Shown here piece by piece: positions 43,595-55,171 of a stretch of DNA of 64,000 nt. Each line of letters starts with the position of its first letter. Within the stretch, counting starts at the first letter, position 1. The position numbers were made by a program, and so were the translations under genes. Below the pieces are notes generated by a model, which did not search any database, was not told the origin of the DNA, and saw only the letters and a list, made by a program, of their open reading frames with translations. Source of the stretch: Dyadobacter fanqingshengii (GTDB taxonomy: Bacteria > Bacteroidota > Bacteroidia > Cytophagales > Spirosomataceae); contig NZ_CP098806.1 in NCBI RefSeq assembly GCF_023822005.2, positions 5,020,501 to 5,084,500 of the forward strand, given 5' to 3'.

Positions 43595-46500
43595 TTGGCT
43601 ACAATTAAAGCAACACCTAGAAAGAATTTTTCCAGGATCAATCAGATTATCGATTATCCAGATTTGCTAGGAATCCAGGTTCAATCATTCCGGGATTTCT
43701 TCAGTCTTGATACATCGGTTGAAGATCGTTCGGGAGAAGGATTGTACAAAGTTTTCGCAGAAAACTTTCCTATTGCCGATTCACGCGACAATTTCGTGCT
43801 GGAGTTCATCGATTATCTTCTTGAACCACCGAAATATTCTGTCGATGAATCCATTGATCGCGGACTGACTTATGCAGTGCCGTTGAAAGCAAAATTACGT
43901 TTGATATGTAATGATGCTGATCATGAAGAATTTGAAACCATTGAGCAGGAAGTTTTCTTAGGAAACATTCCTTACATGACCGAAAGAGGTTCTTTCGTAA
44001 TTAATGGTGCAGAGCGCGTTATCGTTTCACAACTTCACCGCTCACCAGGTGTGTTCTTCTCCATGAGCAAGCACACCAACGGTTCTAAATTGTACTCTGC
44101 GCGTATTATTCCTTTCAAAGGTTCTTGGATTGAATTCTCGACGGATGTTAACAATGTGATGTACGCGTACATCGACCGTAAGAAAAAATTCCCTGTTACA
44201 ACACTTTTGAGAGCCATCGGTTTTGGTTCAGATAAAGATATTCTTGACCTGTTCGGTCTGTCAGAAGAAATCAGTGCAACGCCTGCAAACTTGAAAAAAG
44301 CAGTAGGCCGCCGTTTGGCTGCAAGGGTTCTTCGTACATGGACTGAGGATTTCGTGGATGAAGATACGGGCGAGGTTGTTTCTATCCAGCGTAACGAAGT
44401 TTTGCTGGAACGTGACTCAACCATTTCCCCAGAGGATATCGAAGTGATTGTAGAATCCGGACAGAAGTCTGTGATTTTGCACAAAGAGGATATGAATGTT
44501 GCGGATTATAATATCATTTATAACACGTTACAAAAAGATAGCTCAAACTCTGATAAAGAGGCAGTTGAGCAAATTTACCGCCAATTGCGTAATGCTGAGG
44601 CACCGGACGAACAAACGGCTCGCGATGTAATCCAGAGCTTGTTCTTCAGTGACAAACGTTACGACCTTGGTGATGTTGGCCGTTACAGGATCAACAAAAA
44701 ACTAGGTTCTGACACAAGTTTGGACGTTCGCGTTCTGACAACCGGTGATATCGTTTCTATCGTGAAGTATCTGATCGGTCTGATCAATGCAAAAGCCGTT
44801 GTCGATGATATTGACCACTTGTCAAACCGTCGTGTGCGTACAGTTGGCGAGCAGCTTTATGCTCAGTTTGGTGTAGGTCTTGCACGTATGGCGCGTACAA
44901 TTAAAGAGCGTATGAATGTTCGTGATAATGAAGACTTTAAGCCTGTTGATTTGATCAATGCGCGGACTTTGTCTTCTGTGATCAACTCATTCTTTGGTAC
45001 TAACCAATTGTCGCAGTTCATGGATCAAACCAATCCATTGGCTGAGATTACGCACAAGCGTAGAATGTCTGCACTTGGGCCGGGTGGTCTTTCTCGCGAA
45101 AGAGCTGGTTTCGAGGTTCGTGACGTTCACTACACGCACTACGGTCGTCTTTGTACGATTGAAACTCCGGAAGGACCGAACATTGGTTTGATTTCATCCC
45201 TTTGCGTTTTTGCAAAAGTAAATGGAATGGGCTTTATCGAAACACCTTATCGCGTAATCGATGGCGCTGGTAAGCTGACGAACGAGCTTATATATATGAC
45301 TGCCGAAGAAGAAGATTCCAAATACATCGCCCAAGCTAATGCTTCGGTGGATAAAGAAGGAAACTTTACGGTAGAAAAAATTAAAACGCGTTTCGAAGGT
45401 GATTTCCCGATGGTAGATCCTTCACAAGCGTCGTTTATGGACGTTGCTGCGAACCAGATTGTTTCCGTTGCCGCTTCATTGATTCCATTCCTGGAACACG
45501 ATGATGCCAACCGTGCTTTGATGGGATCGAACATGCAGCGCCAAGGTGTTCCTTTGTTGCGCCCACAAGCGCCTATCGTTGGAACGGGCCTTGAAAAGCG
45601 TGTTGCAATGGATTCAAGAGCATTGGTTGTTGCAGAAGGCGACGGTGTAATTGAGTTTGTTGATGCGAAGAAAATTGTTGTTAAATACGACAGAACAGAT
45701 GACGAACGCCTTGTAAGCTTTATTGAAGACAGCGTTTCTTACGATCTGGTTAAATTCCGTCGTACCAACCAGGACACTTGCCTTAACCTTCAACCAATGG
45801 TTCTTAAAGGCCAAAAGGTGAAAAAAGGTGAAGCATTGTGCCAGGGATATGGAACAGAAGGTGGTGAACTTGCTTTGGGCCGTAACTTATTGGTTGCATT
45901 CATGCCTTGGCAGGGATACAACTTTGAGGATGCGATTGTAATCTCAGAGAAAGTGGTTCGTGAGGATATCTTCACTTCTATTCACATTGAAGAATTTGAA
46001 TTGGAAGTGCGTGATACGAAACGTGGAGAAGAAGAACTTACTGCTGAAATTCCAAACGTAAGTGAAGAAACGGTAAAGAATCTGGATGAAAACGGAATCG
46101 TTCAAGTTGGTACGGAAGTAAAAGAAGGAGATATTTTAATTGGGAAGATCACTCCAAAAGGAGAATCAGATCCAACTCCGGAAGAAAAACTGCTTCGTGC
46201 GATCTTTGGTGATAAAGCCGGTGATGTGAAGGATGCTTCGAAAAAAGCGCCGCCATCGATGAAAGGTGTGGTTATTGATACTAAACTTTTCTCTCGCCCA
46301 ACCAAAGAAGAGCGTGCTAAACACAAAGACGAACTTCGTCTATTAATGAAAAAATACGGCCGTGAGCTTACTGCGCTTCGTGGACGTATCATTGAGAAAC
46401 TGGTTGCATTGGTTGACGGTAAAACGAGCCAGGGTGTTAAACACAAGTTTGGTGATGAATTGGTAAGCAAAGGAATGAAGTTCAATGTGAGAAATATCTC

Positions 46501-47458
46501 TGAGAACCTCTTCCCTGCAAACAACCCTTACCGCGATGAATCTCAATATGCAGTTGCCGAAGAAGTTAACTTGATCGGTGACGTGTTGACAGATTCCTGG
46601 ACTGAGGATTCAGAAACCAACTTGCAAGTTTCATTGGTTTTGAAAAATTACCTGAACGCCCGCAGTGAATTGATGGGCCGTTTCAAACGCGATCGTTTTG
46701 CGCTTGAAGTAGGTGATGAGCTTCCAGCTGGAATCGTAAAATTGGCAAAAGTATACATTGCTAAGAAACGTAAATTGAAAGTTGGGGATAAAATGGCAGG
46801 TCGTCACGGTAACAAAGGGGTTGTTGCCCGTATTGTTCGTGATGAAGATATGCCATTCCTTGAAGACGGAACGCCAATGGATATCGTGTTGAACCCACTT
46901 GGGGTGCCTTCACGTATGAACATTGGTCAGATATATGAAACCATTCTTGCTTGGGCAGGTTTGAAACTAGGTCGTCGCTATGCTACTCCGATCTTCGATG
47001 GAGCTACGGAAGCAGAAGTTGCGGCTGAGTTGAAAGAAGCTGGATTGCCAGATTGGGGACGTACATTCCTATATAATGGTTTGAGCGGAGAGCGCTTTGA
47101 TCAGCAGATTACAGTTGGTTTGATGTACATGATGAAACTGGGTCACTTGGTTGACGATAAAATGCACGCGCGTTCTATTGGGCCATACTCGCTCATTACA
47201 CAGCAACCATTGGGTGGTAAAGCACAATTCGGAGGTCAGCGTTTTGGAGAAATGGAAGTTTGGGCGCTTGAAGCGTTTGGAGCATCTCACATTCTTCAGG
47301 AAATCCTTACTGTTAAATCCGATGACGTGGTTGGCCGCGCCAAAGCATACGAAGCAATCGTGAAAGGTGAAAACCTTCCGAAACCAAATATTCCGGAGTC
47401 ATTCAACGTACTTGTTCACGAGCTTCGTGGATTAGCATTGGAGATTACGCTGGACTAA
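43595..47458 (+). CDS. rpoB: DNA-directed RNA polymerase subunit beta
   Basis: Beta subunit of RNA polymerase, 1287 residues. The start is a TTG at 43595 giving M-A-T-I-K; an in-frame stop at 43574 rules out a farther upstream ATG and no nearby downstream ATG fits. Seen in order: [42 protein letters not shown], the rifampicin region [51 protein letters not shown], and the C-terminal [24 protein letters not shown]. Followed 69 bp later by rpoC. Confidence 0.98.
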   Translation: MATIKATPRKNFSRINQIIDYPDLLGIQVQSFRDFFSLDTSVEDRSGEGLYKVFAENFPIADSRDNFVLEFIDYLLEPPKYSVDESIDRGLTYAVPLKAKLRLICNDADHEEFETIEQEVFLGNIPYMTERGSFVINGAERVIVSQLHRSPGVFFSMSKHTNGSKLYSARIIPFKGSWIEFSTDVNNVMYAYIDRKKKFPVTTLLRAIGFGSDKDILDLFGLSEEISATPANLKKAVGRRLAARVLRTWTEDFVDEDTGEVVSIQRNEVLLERDSTISPEDIEVIVESGQKSVILHKEDMNVADYNIIYNTLQKDSSNSDKEAVEQIYRQLRNAEAPDEQTARDVIQSLFFSDKRYDLGDVGRYRINKKLGSDTSLDVRVLTTGDIVSIVKYLIGLINAKAVVDDIDHLSNRRVRTVGEQLYAQFGVGLARMARTIKERMNVRDNEDFKPVDLINARTLSSVINSFFGTNQLSQFMDQTNPLAEITHKRRMSALGPGGLSRERAGFEVRDVHYTHYGRLCTIETPEGPNIGLISSLCVFAKVNGMGFIETPYRVIDGAGKLTNELIYMTAEEEDSKYIAQANASVDKEGNFTVEKIKTRFEGDFPMVDPSQASFMDVAANQIVSVAASLIPFLEHDDANRALMGSNMQRQGVPLLRPQAPIVGTGLEKRVAMDSRALVVAEGDGVIEFVDAKKIVVKYDRTDDERLVSFIEDSVSYDLVKFRRTNQDTCLNLQPMVLKGQKVKKGEALCQGYGTEGGELALGRNLLVAFMPWQGYNFEDAIVISEKVVREDIFTSIHIEEFELEVRDTKRGEEELTAEIPNVSEETVKNLDENGIVQVGTEVKEGDILIGKITPKGESDPTPEEKLLRAIFGDKAGDVKDASKKAPPSMKGVVIDTKLFSRPTKEERAKHKDELRLLMKKYGRELTALRGRIIEKLVALVDGKTSQGVKHKFGDELVSKGMKFNVRNISENLFPANNPYRDESQYAVAEEVNLIGDVLTDSWTEDSETNLQVSLVLKNYLNARSELMGRFKRDRFALEVGDELPAGIVKLAKVYIAKKRKLKVGDKMAGRHGNKGVVARIVRDEDMPFLEDGTPMDIVLNPLGVPSRMNIGQIYETILAWAGLKLGRRYATPIFDGATEAEVAAELKEAGLPDWGRTFLYNGLSGERFDQQITVGLMYMMKLGHLVDDKMHARSIGPYSLITQQPLGGKAQFGGQRFGEMEVWALEAFGASHILQEILTVKSDDVVGRAKAYEAIVKGENLPKPNIPESFNVLVHELRGLALEITLD

Positions 47459-47463
47459 TATTT

Positions 47464-47523
47464 AGTCGTTGGCGCGGGAAGCCGCGCCATTAATGAAATC
47501 AACTTTTAGACAAACGACTTTTT
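47464..47523 (+). terminator. Terminator-like nested hairpin between rpoB and rpoC
   Basis: An inner 7-bp GC stem GGCGCGG (47471-47477) with CCGCGCC (47482-47488) and an outer stem AGTCGTT (47464-47470) with AACGACT (47513-47519), which runs into TTTTT ending at 47523. It lies 5 bp before the rpoC ATG. Whether it attenuates transcription is unknown. Confidence 0.5.
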
Positions 47524-47527
47524 AATT

Positions 47528-50500
47528 ATGTCTTTCAAAAAGAACAAAAAACTGAATAGTGATTTTTCCAGAATGACGATCAGTCTGGCTTCACCTGAGT
47601 CTATCCTTGAGAGCTCATTCGGTGAAGTAACCCAGCCTGAAACCATCAACTACCGGACTTACAAGCCGGAGATGGGCGGATTATTCTGCGAAAGAATCTT
47701 CGGACCTGTGAAGGACTGGGAATGTCATTGTGGGAAATACAAACGTATCCGTTACAAAGGAATTATCTGCGACCGTTGCGGTGTAGAGGTTACCGAGAAA
47801 AAGGTGCGTCGTGAGCGTATGGGCCACATTGAACTGGTTGTTCCAGTTGCACATATCTGGTATTTCCGCAGCTTGCCGAACAAAATCGGTTACCTGTTGG
47901 GATTATCGACCAAGAAATTGGATCAAATTATTTATTATGAGCGATATGCAGTTGTTCAAGCTGGTATCAAGGAAGAAGATGGCGTTGGCTATCTTGACTT
48001 CTTGACCGAAGATGAATATCTGGATATCATCGACAAGTTGCCACGCGAAAACCAAATGCTTCCGGATGCGGATCCGAATAAGTTTATCGCAAGAATGGGT
48101 GCGGATGCGCTTGAAATGCTTTTGAACCGGATCAAACTGGATGAGCTTTCATACGAACTTCGTCACCAGGCAGCAACGGACACTTCGCAGCAACGTAAAG
48201 CAGAAGCATTAAAGCGTCTGAAAGTTGTTGAAGCATTCCGTGATGCAAATACACGGATTGAAAACCGTCCTGAGTGGATGGTGATCAAGATGGTTCCGGT
48301 TATTCCACCAGAACTTCGTCCGCTTGTGCCTTTGGATGGTGGTCGTTTTGCGACTTCCGATTTGAATGACCTTTATCGTCGTGTGATCATTCGGAACAAC
48401 CGTTTGAAGCGTCTGATCGAGATCAAAGCACCTGAGGTGATTTTGCGTAACGAAAAAAGGATGTTGCAGGAAGCGGTTGATTCGCTTTTCGATAACAGCC
48501 GTAAAGTAAACGCGGTGCGTTCAGAAGGTAACCGTGCATTGAAATCACTTTCTGACATGCTGAAAGGTAAGCAAGGGCGTTTCCGTCAAAACTTGCTTGG
48601 TAAGCGTGTCGATTATTCTGGTCGTTCTGTAATCGTCGTTGGACCTGAATTGAAACTGCACGAATGCGGTTTGCCAAAAGATATGGCGGCAGAATTATTC
48701 AAGCCGTTCATTATTCGCAAACTGATCGAACGTGGAATTGTTAAAACTGTAAAATCAGCTAAGAAAATCGTAGATCGTAAAGATCCTGTGATCTGGGATA
48801 TTTTGGAAAACGTTTTGAAAGGACACCCTGTTCTCTTAAACCGTGCTCCAACATTGCACCGTTTGGGTATTCAAGCATTCCAGCCTAAGCTGATTGAAGG
48901 AAAAGCGATTCAGTTGCACCCATTGGTTTGTACTGCATTCAACGCTGACTTTGACGGTGACCAGATGGCCGTTCACGTGCCATTGGGTCAAGAAGCTGTT
49001 TTGGAAGCTTCCATGTTGATGCTTTCGTCACATAACATTCTTAACCCTGCGAATGGCGCACCGATTACGGTTCCGTCACAAGACATGGTTTTGGGTCTGT
49101 ATTATGTTACTAAAGGCCGCGTGAGCACAGACCATTATCCGATTATTGGAGAAGGAATGATTTTCTACGGTCCGGACGAAGTGATCATTGCAATCAACGA
49201 AGGCAAAGTTTCAAAACATGCCAATATCAAATGCCGTCTGCGTGTTCGTAACGACGACGGAACATTTGAAACTAAATTGATTGACACTGTTGCAGGACGT
49301 ATCCTTTTCAATCAGGCTGTTCCTGAGGAAGTAGGTTACATTAATGAGTTGCTGACTAAGAAGAAATTGCAGCAGATCATTGGTCTTGTATTCAAACTGG
49401 CTGGTGTTGCACGTACAGCTCAGTTCCTGGATGAAATCAAAGAACTTGGTTTCCAAATGGCCTTCAAGGGCGGTTTGTCAATGGGATTGAACGACGTAAT
49501 GGTGCCAGACGAAAAAGTGAAACTGATCGAGCAAGCGAAACTGGACGTGGAAAACGTTTGGAGCAACTACTTGATGGGTCTTATCACTGAAAACGAGCGT
49601 TATAACCAAGTTATTGATATCTGGACACGTGTTAACTCACGCATTACAGAGACGTTGATGAAGCAACTGGAAACAGACCAAGGCGGATTTAACTCAATTT
49701 ATATGATGATGCACTCAGGTGCACGTGGTTCGCGCGAGCAGATCCGTCAGCTGGGTGGAATGAGGGGACTTATGGCCAAGCCTCAGAAAAACATCGCGGG
49801 TGGTGCAGGTGAAATTATCGAAAACCCAATCCTTTCTAACTTTAAAGAAGGTTTGGACGTTCTTGAATACTTTATCTCAACACACGGTGCACGTAAAGGT
49901 CTTGCCGATACAGCCTTGAAAACGGCCGATGCGGGTTACCTGACACGTCGTTTGCATGATGTTGCGCAGGATGTGGTTGTTATTGAAACAGATTGCGGAT
50001 CACTTCGTGGAATTGCGATTTCTGCTTTGAAAGACAATGAAGATATCGTTGAGCCGCTTTCTGAGCGTATTCTTGGTCGTGTAAGTGTTCACGATGTATT
50101 TGACCCGCTTTCTAATGAAATGATCTTGGCTTCTGGTCAGGAAATTACAGAAGAAATCGCTTCATACATTGACGAAACGAGCATTGAAACGGTTGAAATT
50201 CGTTCGGTATTGACTTGCGAAACGCGTAATGGTGTTTGTGCGAAATGCTACGGACGTTCACTTGCTTCTGCTTATATGGTTAACATTGGTGAAGCTGTGG
50301 GTGTAATTGCCTCGCAGTCAATCGGTGAGCCAGGAACGCAGTTGACACTTCGTACATTCCACGTCGGTGGTACAGCTTCCAACATTTCTGTTGAAGCAAA
50401 CATCAAGGCGAAATTCGACGGTGTGATCGGTTTTGAAGATCTTCGTCTTGTTCAGTCTGTTAACTCAGAAGGCGATGAAGTAACCGTAGTAATGGGTCGT

Positions 50501-51850
50501 TCAGGAGAGGTGAAAATTACAAATCCTGAAACAGGCCAGTTGCTGATCTCGAACAATGTTCCTTATGGAGCACACCTTTTGGTAAAAGATGGAGAGAAGG
50601 TTCTGAAAGGACAAGAACTTTGTACTTGGGATCCATATCACGCAGTAATTCTTTCAGAATTCACCGGAACAGTTTCTTTCGATGCAATTGAAGAAGGCAT
50701 TACATATCGTGAAGAATTTGATGAGCAAACTGGATTCCAGGAGTCAGTGATCATTGAAACACGTGATAAGACCAAAAACCCTGCATTAGTGGTAAAAGGT
50801 AAGAGCACGTTGTTGAAAGATCAAACTGAAAAAGGATATAACTTACCAGTAGGAGCCCGTTTGGTGGTGAAAAATGGAACGGCTATCAAAGCAGGTCAGC
50901 CATTGGCTAAAATCCCACGTGTTGTTGGTAAAACGCGCGACATTACGGGAGGTTTGCCACGTGTAACTGAACTTTTCGAAGCACGTAACCCGTCTAACCC
51001 AGCAACAGTTTCTGAAATTGATGGTGTAGTTGCTTATGGAGGTGTGAAACGCGGTAACCGTGAAATTCACATCGAATCAAGGGACGGAACGCAACGTCGT
51101 TACATGGTTGCCCTTTCGAAACACATTCTGGTTCAGGATGGTGACTTCGTAAGAGCGGGAGATCCATTGTCTGACGGCGCGATCACGCCAGCTGATATTC
51201 TTTCAATCAAAGGACCAACAGCGGTTCAGGAATATCTGGTAAATGAAATTCAGGAAGTATACCGTCTGCAAGGTGTGAAGATCAACGATAAGCATATCGA
51301 ATGTATCGTACGCCAAATGATGCAGAAGGTAGAGATCCTGGATGCAGGTGATACCAACTTCCTTGAAATGCAACCGGTTGACCGCGTTGTATTCCGTGAA
51401 GAAAATGATAAGATCCTGGATATGAAGGTAGTTGAAGAGCCTGGTAGCTCTGAAACATTGAAACCGGGTATGATCATTTCAGTGCGTCGTTTGCGTGATG
51501 AAAATTCAAGCTTGAAACGTCGTGACTTGAAACTGGTTACTGCGCGTGATGCGCAGGCGGCTGTTGCGAAACCTACTTTGATGGGTATCACACAAGCTTC
51601 ATTGGGTACTGAAAGTTTCGTTTCTGCGGCTTCGTTCCAGGAAACAACCAAAGTATTGAGCGAAGCAGCTGTTCGTGGAAAACGCGACGAACTGAAAGGC
51701 TTGAAAGAAAACGTGATCGTAGGTCACTTGATCCCAGCCGGAACAGGAATGCGCCAATACGAAAGCCTGATCGTTGGATCAAAAGAAGAATTCGATGCCT
51801 TAACTGATTCCCGTGAAAAACTTTCACGTAAGAAAAAGGAATTGGTTTAG
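47528..51850 (+). CDS. rpoC: DNA-directed RNA polymerase subunit beta'
   Basis: Beta-prime subunit of 1440 residues. The N-terminal zinc motif [20 protein letters not shown], the active-site [14 protein letters not shown] with three Asp that bind catalytic magnesium, and the second zinc site [17 protein letters not shown] are present. Bridge and trigger helix region: [19 protein letters not shown]. The C-terminus with [31 protein letters not shown] is canonical. Terminated by a strong hairpin after the stop. Confidence 0.98.
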   Translation: MSFKKNKKLNSDFSRMTISLASPESILESSFGEVTQPETINYRTYKPEMGGLFCERIFGPVKDWECHCGKYKRIRYKGIICDRCGVEVTEKKVRRERMGHIELVVPVAHIWYFRSLPNKIGYLLGLSTKKLDQIIYYERYAVVQAGIKEEDGVGYLDFLTEDEYLDIIDKLPRENQMLPDADPNKFIARMGADALEMLLNRIKLDELSYELRHQAATDTSQQRKAEALKRLKVVEAFRDANTRIENRPEWMVIKMVPVIPPELRPLVPLDGGRFATSDLNDLYRRVIIRNNRLKRLIEIKAPEVILRNEKRMLQEAVDSLFDNSRKVNAVRSEGNRALKSLSDMLKGKQGRFRQNLLGKRVDYSGRSVIVVGPELKLHECGLPKDMAAELFKPFIIRKLIERGIVKTVKSAKKIVDRKDPVIWDILENVLKGHPVLLNRAPTLHRLGIQAFQPKLIEGKAIQLHPLVCTAFNADFDGDQMAVHVPLGQEAVLEASMLMLSSHNILNPANGAPITVPSQDMVLGLYYVTKGRVSTDHYPIIGEGMIFYGPDEVIIAINEGKVSKHANIKCRLRVRNDDGTFETKLIDTVAGRILFNQAVPEEVGYINELLTKKKLQQIIGLVFKLAGVARTAQFLDEIKELGFQMAFKGGLSMGLNDVMVPDEKVKLIEQAKLDVENVWSNYLMGLITENERYNQVIDIWTRVNSRITETLMKQLETDQGGFNSIYMMMHSGARGSREQIRQLGGMRGLMAKPQKNIAGGAGEIIENPILSNFKEGLDVLEYFISTHGARKGLADTALKTADAGYLTRRLHDVAQDVVVIETDCGSLRGIAISALKDNEDIVEPLSERILGRVSVHDVFDPLSNEMILASGQEITEEIASYIDETSIETVEIRSVLTCETRNGVCAKCYGRSLASAYMVNIGEAVGVIASQSIGEPGTQLTLRTFHVGGTASNISVEANIKAKFDGVIGFEDLRLVQSVNSEGDEVTVVMGRSGEVKITNPETGQLLISNNVPYGAHLLVKDGEKVLKGQELCTWDPYHAVILSEFTGTVSFDAIEEGITYREEFDEQTGFQESVIIETRDKTKNPALVVKGKSTLLKDQTEKGYNLPVGARLVVKNGTAIKAGQPLAKIPRVVGKTRDITGGLPRVTELFEARNPSNPATVSEIDGVVAYGGVKRGNREIHIESRDGTQRRYMVALSKHILVQDGDFVRAGDPLSDGAITPADILSIKGPTAVQEYLVNEIQEVYRLQGVKINDKHIECIVRQMMQKVEILDAGDTNFLEMQPVDRVVFREENDKILDMKVVEEPGSSETLKPGMIISVRRLRDENSSLKRRDLKLVTARDAQAAVAKPTLMGITQASLGTESFVSAASFQETTKVLSEAAVRGKRDELKGLKENVIVGHLIPAGTGMRQYESLIVGSKEEFDALTDSREKLSRKKKELV

Positions 51851-51869
51851 ATCAATTGAATAAAAAATA

Positions 51870-51905
51870 AAAGAGCCGGTTCTGCGCAAGTGGAACCGGC
51901 TCTTT
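51870..51905 (+). terminator. Terminator after rpoC
   Basis: AAAGAGCCGGTTC (51870-51882) and GAACCGGCTCTTT (51893-51905) form a perfect 13-bp stem with a 10-nt loop; the T-rich end is part of the stem. Confidence 0.88.
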
Positions 51906-51988
51906 GCTGTATTAACACTAATTTTTAGTAATTTCCGCAGAGATAATCAATTGCTGCCAAACGCCTCGGCACTCATAAAAACCAACCG

Positions 51989-52318
51989 ATGGAAGACGAC
52001 AATAAAGAAACAGAACAACAGATTAACGTAGAATTATCAGAAGAAATGGCAGAAGGGGTTTACTCGAATCTGGCCATGATCGCGCATTCAAACAGCGAAT
52101 TCATCCTTGATTTTATTCGCTTGATGCCCGGTGTTCCGCGCGCAAAAGTGAAAGCGCGAATCATCATCACACCGGAACATGCAAAACGCCTGATATCAGC
52201 GCTGATGGACAACATTCAAAAATACGAGGATCAATACGGACCCATTCAAAGCACGCAGGATAACGAGCCGTCTTTCAATTTTCCAATCAGTTTTGGAGGC
52301 CCGGGCGGCGAAGCATAA
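51989..52318 (+). CDS. DUF3467 family protein
   Basis: Small acidic protein (109 aa) of a family found after rpoC in many Bacteroidota. The core INVELSEEMAEGVYSNLAMIAHSNSEFILDFIRLMPGVPRAKVKARIIITPEHAKRL matches DUF3467. No catalytic residue or membrane segment is visible. Its gene is separated from rpoC by a terminator and so is probably transcribed independently; the function of the family is unknown. Confidence 0.88.
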   Translation: MEDDNKETEQQINVELSEEMAEGVYSNLAMIAHSNSEFILDFIRLMPGVPRAKVKARIIITPEHAKRLISALMDNIQKYEDQYGPIQSTQDNEPSFNFPISFGGPGGEA

Positions 52319-52458
52319 ACATTTGAATGTAGCACTTATGGACTTATTCTAATAAGCGATTTAACTTTAAGTTGCTAATAGTCACCATACATATGACATT
52401 TTTTGTAACTTCGGTTTCTGCATAAGTAACAAATATTTCCGAACCCAATCAATTCACC

Positions 52459-52920
52459 ATGGCGTTATTCAAACTTTCAATTAACAACCGTGCCTATGAT
52501 GCGGATGTCGAGCGCGACACTCCGTTGTTATGGGTGCTCCGGGACAACCTCGGCCTCGTAGGCACTAAGTACGGCTGCGGGATTGCACAATGCGGTGCAT
52601 GCACCGTCCACGTTGACGGAAAAGCAGTTCGCTCCTGCGTGCTTCCGGTTTCCGCTGTTGGAAAGGCAAAAGTTACTACGATAGAAGGTCTTTCAGAAAA
52701 AGGAGATCATCCGGTGCAGCAAGCCTGGGATGAAGTGGATGTAGCACAATGTGGTTATTGCCAGGCAGGCCAGATCATGACTGCTGCGGCATTGTTGAAA
52801 GAAAAGCCAAAACCTACGGACGAAGAAATCGTTTCCACCATGAGCGGCAACATTTGCCGTTGCGGCACTTACCACCGGATTCGCGAGGCAGTCAAAGTAG
52901 CAGCAACCAAAACTAACTGA
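52459..52920 (+). CDS. (2Fe-2S) subunit of a molybdenum hydroxylase (IorA-like)
   Basis: Small electron-transfer subunit of the xanthine oxidase family, 153 residues. Plant-type [2Fe-2S] cluster: C40, C45, C48 and C60. Second cluster in the helical domain: C98, C101, C133 and C135 ([11 protein letters not shown] and [12 protein letters not shown]). It matches isoquinoline 1-oxidoreductase-like alpha subunits. It is followed two bases later by the large subunit. No separate FAD subunit is present, as usual for this two-subunit group, which passes electrons to a cytochrome. Confidence 0.92.
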   Translation: MALFKLSINNRAYDADVERDTPLLWVLRDNLGLVGTKYGCGIAQCGACTVHVDGKAVRSCVLPVSAVGKAKVTTIEGLSEKGDHPVQQAWDEVDVAQCGYCQAGQIMTAAALLKEKPKPTDEEIVSTMSGNICRCGTYHRIREAVKVAATKTN

Positions 52921-52922
52921 CC

Positions 52923-55067
52923 ATGCAGACATTAGAACAAACTTCGAGGCGCGATTTCATGAAAATTGCCGCAGCTGCAAGTGGTGGGCTGTTTTTGGGT
53001 TTCAATTGGACCAATTCTTCTGCATTGCCTGTCGTTGTTGATGCCAAAAGCATTGCAGCCGGATCGATCAATTTCAACAGTTATCTTTCTATTGGCACGG
53101 ATAACATTATCACCATTGTTTCTCCAAACCCGGAAATCGGGCAGGGGATTAAAACAGCCTTTCCAATGGTGGTGGCTGAGGAGCTCGATGCAGATTGGAA
53201 ACAAGTGAAAACCGTTCAGGGGAATCTTGATACCGGTATTTTTGAAAGACAGGTTACCGGCGGAAGCGGCGCCGTTCCACATTCGTGGGAACGTCTTCGC
53301 AAAGCTGGTGCAACCGCGCGCCATCTTCTGGTAGAAGCTGCGGCAGCCAAATGGAATGTTCCTGCTGCTGAGCTAACCACAGAAAATGGTAAGGTTTTAC
53401 ATAAAGCTTCCAGCAAATCGGCTACTTATGGAGAACTGGCGGAAGCAGCATCCAAGCTGACCGCGCCAACGGAAGTTAAATTAAAAGATGAAAAAGACTT
53501 CAAACTGATCGGGCAATCTGTTCGTAATGTTGATAACCATAATATAGCAACAGGTAAGCCACTTTTCGGACTGGATTTTTATAAGGAAGGAATGCTATTC
53601 GCTTTAATCCAAAGACCAAAAGCATTTGGATTGAAACTAAAATCGGTAGACTCAGCAGCAGCGAAGGCAATGCCCGGGATTGTTGACGTCGTAACATTTG
53701 AAAACAGTGTTGCAGTTGTTGGGAAATCCACCTGGCAGGTTAAGAAAGCCAAAGACGCATTGAAGATTGAATATGAGAAAGTTGCCGAGCTGGAAAGCAC
53801 AGCAGACCATAATCGCATTTTCACCCAATTAATGGACAACGGTGAGGCAACGGTCAGGCGTAAGGATGGAGATGTAGAAGCAGCATTTAAAGGCGCAGCA
53901 AAGGTCATTAAAGCCGAATACCAATGTCCATTCCTGCCGCATAGCCCATTGGAACCCATGAATTTCTTTGCACACGTACGGGAAGATGGCGTTGAACTGG
54001 TGGGACCTACGCAAACACCCGAGCGCGCCCGCACGGAAGTTGCCAAACTCACCGGCATTGCACCGGAAAAAATCACAGTCGAAATCACGCGCCAAGGCGG
54101 AGGTTTCGGTCGCAGGCTTTCAGCGGATTTCGTAATCGAAGCAGCACATGTTTCAAAACTCGTCAAAGCACCCGTTAAAGTAGTTTGGACGCGTGAAGAC
54201 GATATGACCGGCGGCACCTATCGCCCCGCAGTGCGTTACCGCTTCGAAGCAGCATTGGACAAAAGCGGAACCTTGATCGGCTACAAATTACGTGGTGTAG
54301 GCATGAATGCAGGCAACTCCACCCGCGAAGACAATTTCCCTTCCGGATCTGTGGATAACTTGCTCATAGACTCGGTTGAGCATAAATCACCCATTACAAC
54401 AGGCCCTTGGCGCGCTCCGATCACCAATTTCCTTGCTTATGCTGAACAATCCTTCCTGGATGAAGTTGCAGAAGCCGCGGGAAAGGATCCGGTTGCATTC
54501 AGGTTGGAATTGCTTGAAAAAGCCAAAAAGTCACCTGTTAATGCGATTAAATACGATGTGGACAGAATGATCGCGGTGATCAAGCTGGCGGCTGAAAAAA
54601 GCAACTGGGGCAAAAAGAAAGGCGTTTACCAGGGTTTCAGCGTTTACTTCTCGCACAGGTCGTACGTAGCGCAAGTAGGGGAGATTGTAATGCAAAAAGG
54701 CAAGCCTGTATTGAAAAACGTAATTGCAGCAGTAGATTGCGGCATTGTGATTAACCAGAGCGGTTCATTGCAGCAGGTTAGGGGCGGTGTTGTGGATGGT
54801 CTGGGCCATGCGATGTATGGTAACATGACGTTTAAAGACGGCGCGCCGGACCAAAGCAACTTCAATGGGTTCCGCCTGATCAGGATGAACGAAATCCCGG
54901 AAGTTGACGTCCATTTTGTCAATAACGGCATTTCTCCCACAGGTTTGGGTGAACCGGCGTTACCGCCTGCCGGTGGCGCAATGGCCAATGCATTCTATAA
55001 GGCAACCAAACAAAGGCTGCGTAATCAGCCATTTGTGAACGAAGAGGTTTTTAAAGGCATATCTTAG
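52923..55067 (+). CDS. Molybdopterin-binding subunit of xanthine dehydrogenase family (IorB-like)
   Basis: Catalytic subunit, 714 residues, with a twin-arginine signal RRDFMKIAAAASGG (from residue 9), so the folded enzyme is likely exported to the periplasm with its cofactor. Family blocks: NPEIGQGIKTAFPMVVAEEL, QGGGFGRRLSADFVIEAAHVSK, GPWRAPITNFLAYAEQSFLDE and the C-terminal GLGEPALPPAGGAMANAFYKAT with the catalytic Glu. Such enzymes hydroxylate N-heterocycles or oxidise aldehydes; the substrate is not known. Pairs with the preceding small subunit. Confidence 0.92.
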   Translation: MQTLEQTSRRDFMKIAAAASGGLFLGFNWTNSSALPVVVDAKSIAAGSINFNSYLSIGTDNIITIVSPNPEIGQGIKTAFPMVVAEELDADWKQVKTVQGNLDTGIFERQVTGGSGAVPHSWERLRKAGATARHLLVEAAAAKWNVPAAELTTENGKVLHKASSKSATYGELAEAASKLTAPTEVKLKDEKDFKLIGQSVRNVDNHNIATGKPLFGLDFYKEGMLFALIQRPKAFGLKLKSVDSAAAKAMPGIVDVVTFENSVAVVGKSTWQVKKAKDALKIEYEKVAELESTADHNRIFTQLMDNGEATVRRKDGDVEAAFKGAAKVIKAEYQCPFLPHSPLEPMNFFAHVREDGVELVGPTQTPERARTEVAKLTGIAPEKITVEITRQGGGFGRRLSADFVIEAAHVSKLVKAPVKVVWTREDDMTGGTYRPAVRYRFEAALDKSGTLIGYKLRGVGMNAGNSTREDNFPSGSVDNLLIDSVEHKSPITTGPWRAPITNFLAYAEQSFLDEVAEAAGKDPVAFRLELLEKAKKSPVNAIKYDVDRMIAVIKLAAEKSNWGKKKGVYQGFSVYFSHRSYVAQVGEIVMQKGKPVLKNVIAAVDCGIVINQSGSLQQVRGGVVDGLGHAMYGNMTFKDGAPDQSNFNGFRLIRMNEIPEVDVHFVNNGISPTGLGEPALPPAGGAMANAFYKATKQRLRNQPFVNEEVFKGIS

Positions 55068-55094
55068 TTTTTTGCATTAATAATATATTTCAGG

Positions 55095-55143
55095 CAGTAA
55101 GAAAAAATGTCCAGTTGCATTTTTATCTTACTGTCTTTTATTT
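55095..55143 (+). terminator. Terminator after molybdenum hydroxylase genes
   Basis: CAGTAAGA (55095-55102) pairs with TCTTACTG (55126-55133), and within it AAAAATG (55103-55109) pairs with CATTTTT (55118-55124), leaving one bulged A. T-rich sequence follows. Confidence 0.82.
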
Positions 55144-55171
55144 AGTCCCAAATCATTCCTGACCCGTTAAC

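Noticed and set aside
53579..54217. 212-codon minus-strand frame inside the molybdopterin subunit
   Set aside because: Antisense shadow caused by codon bias; the plus-strand protein is a strong family match.
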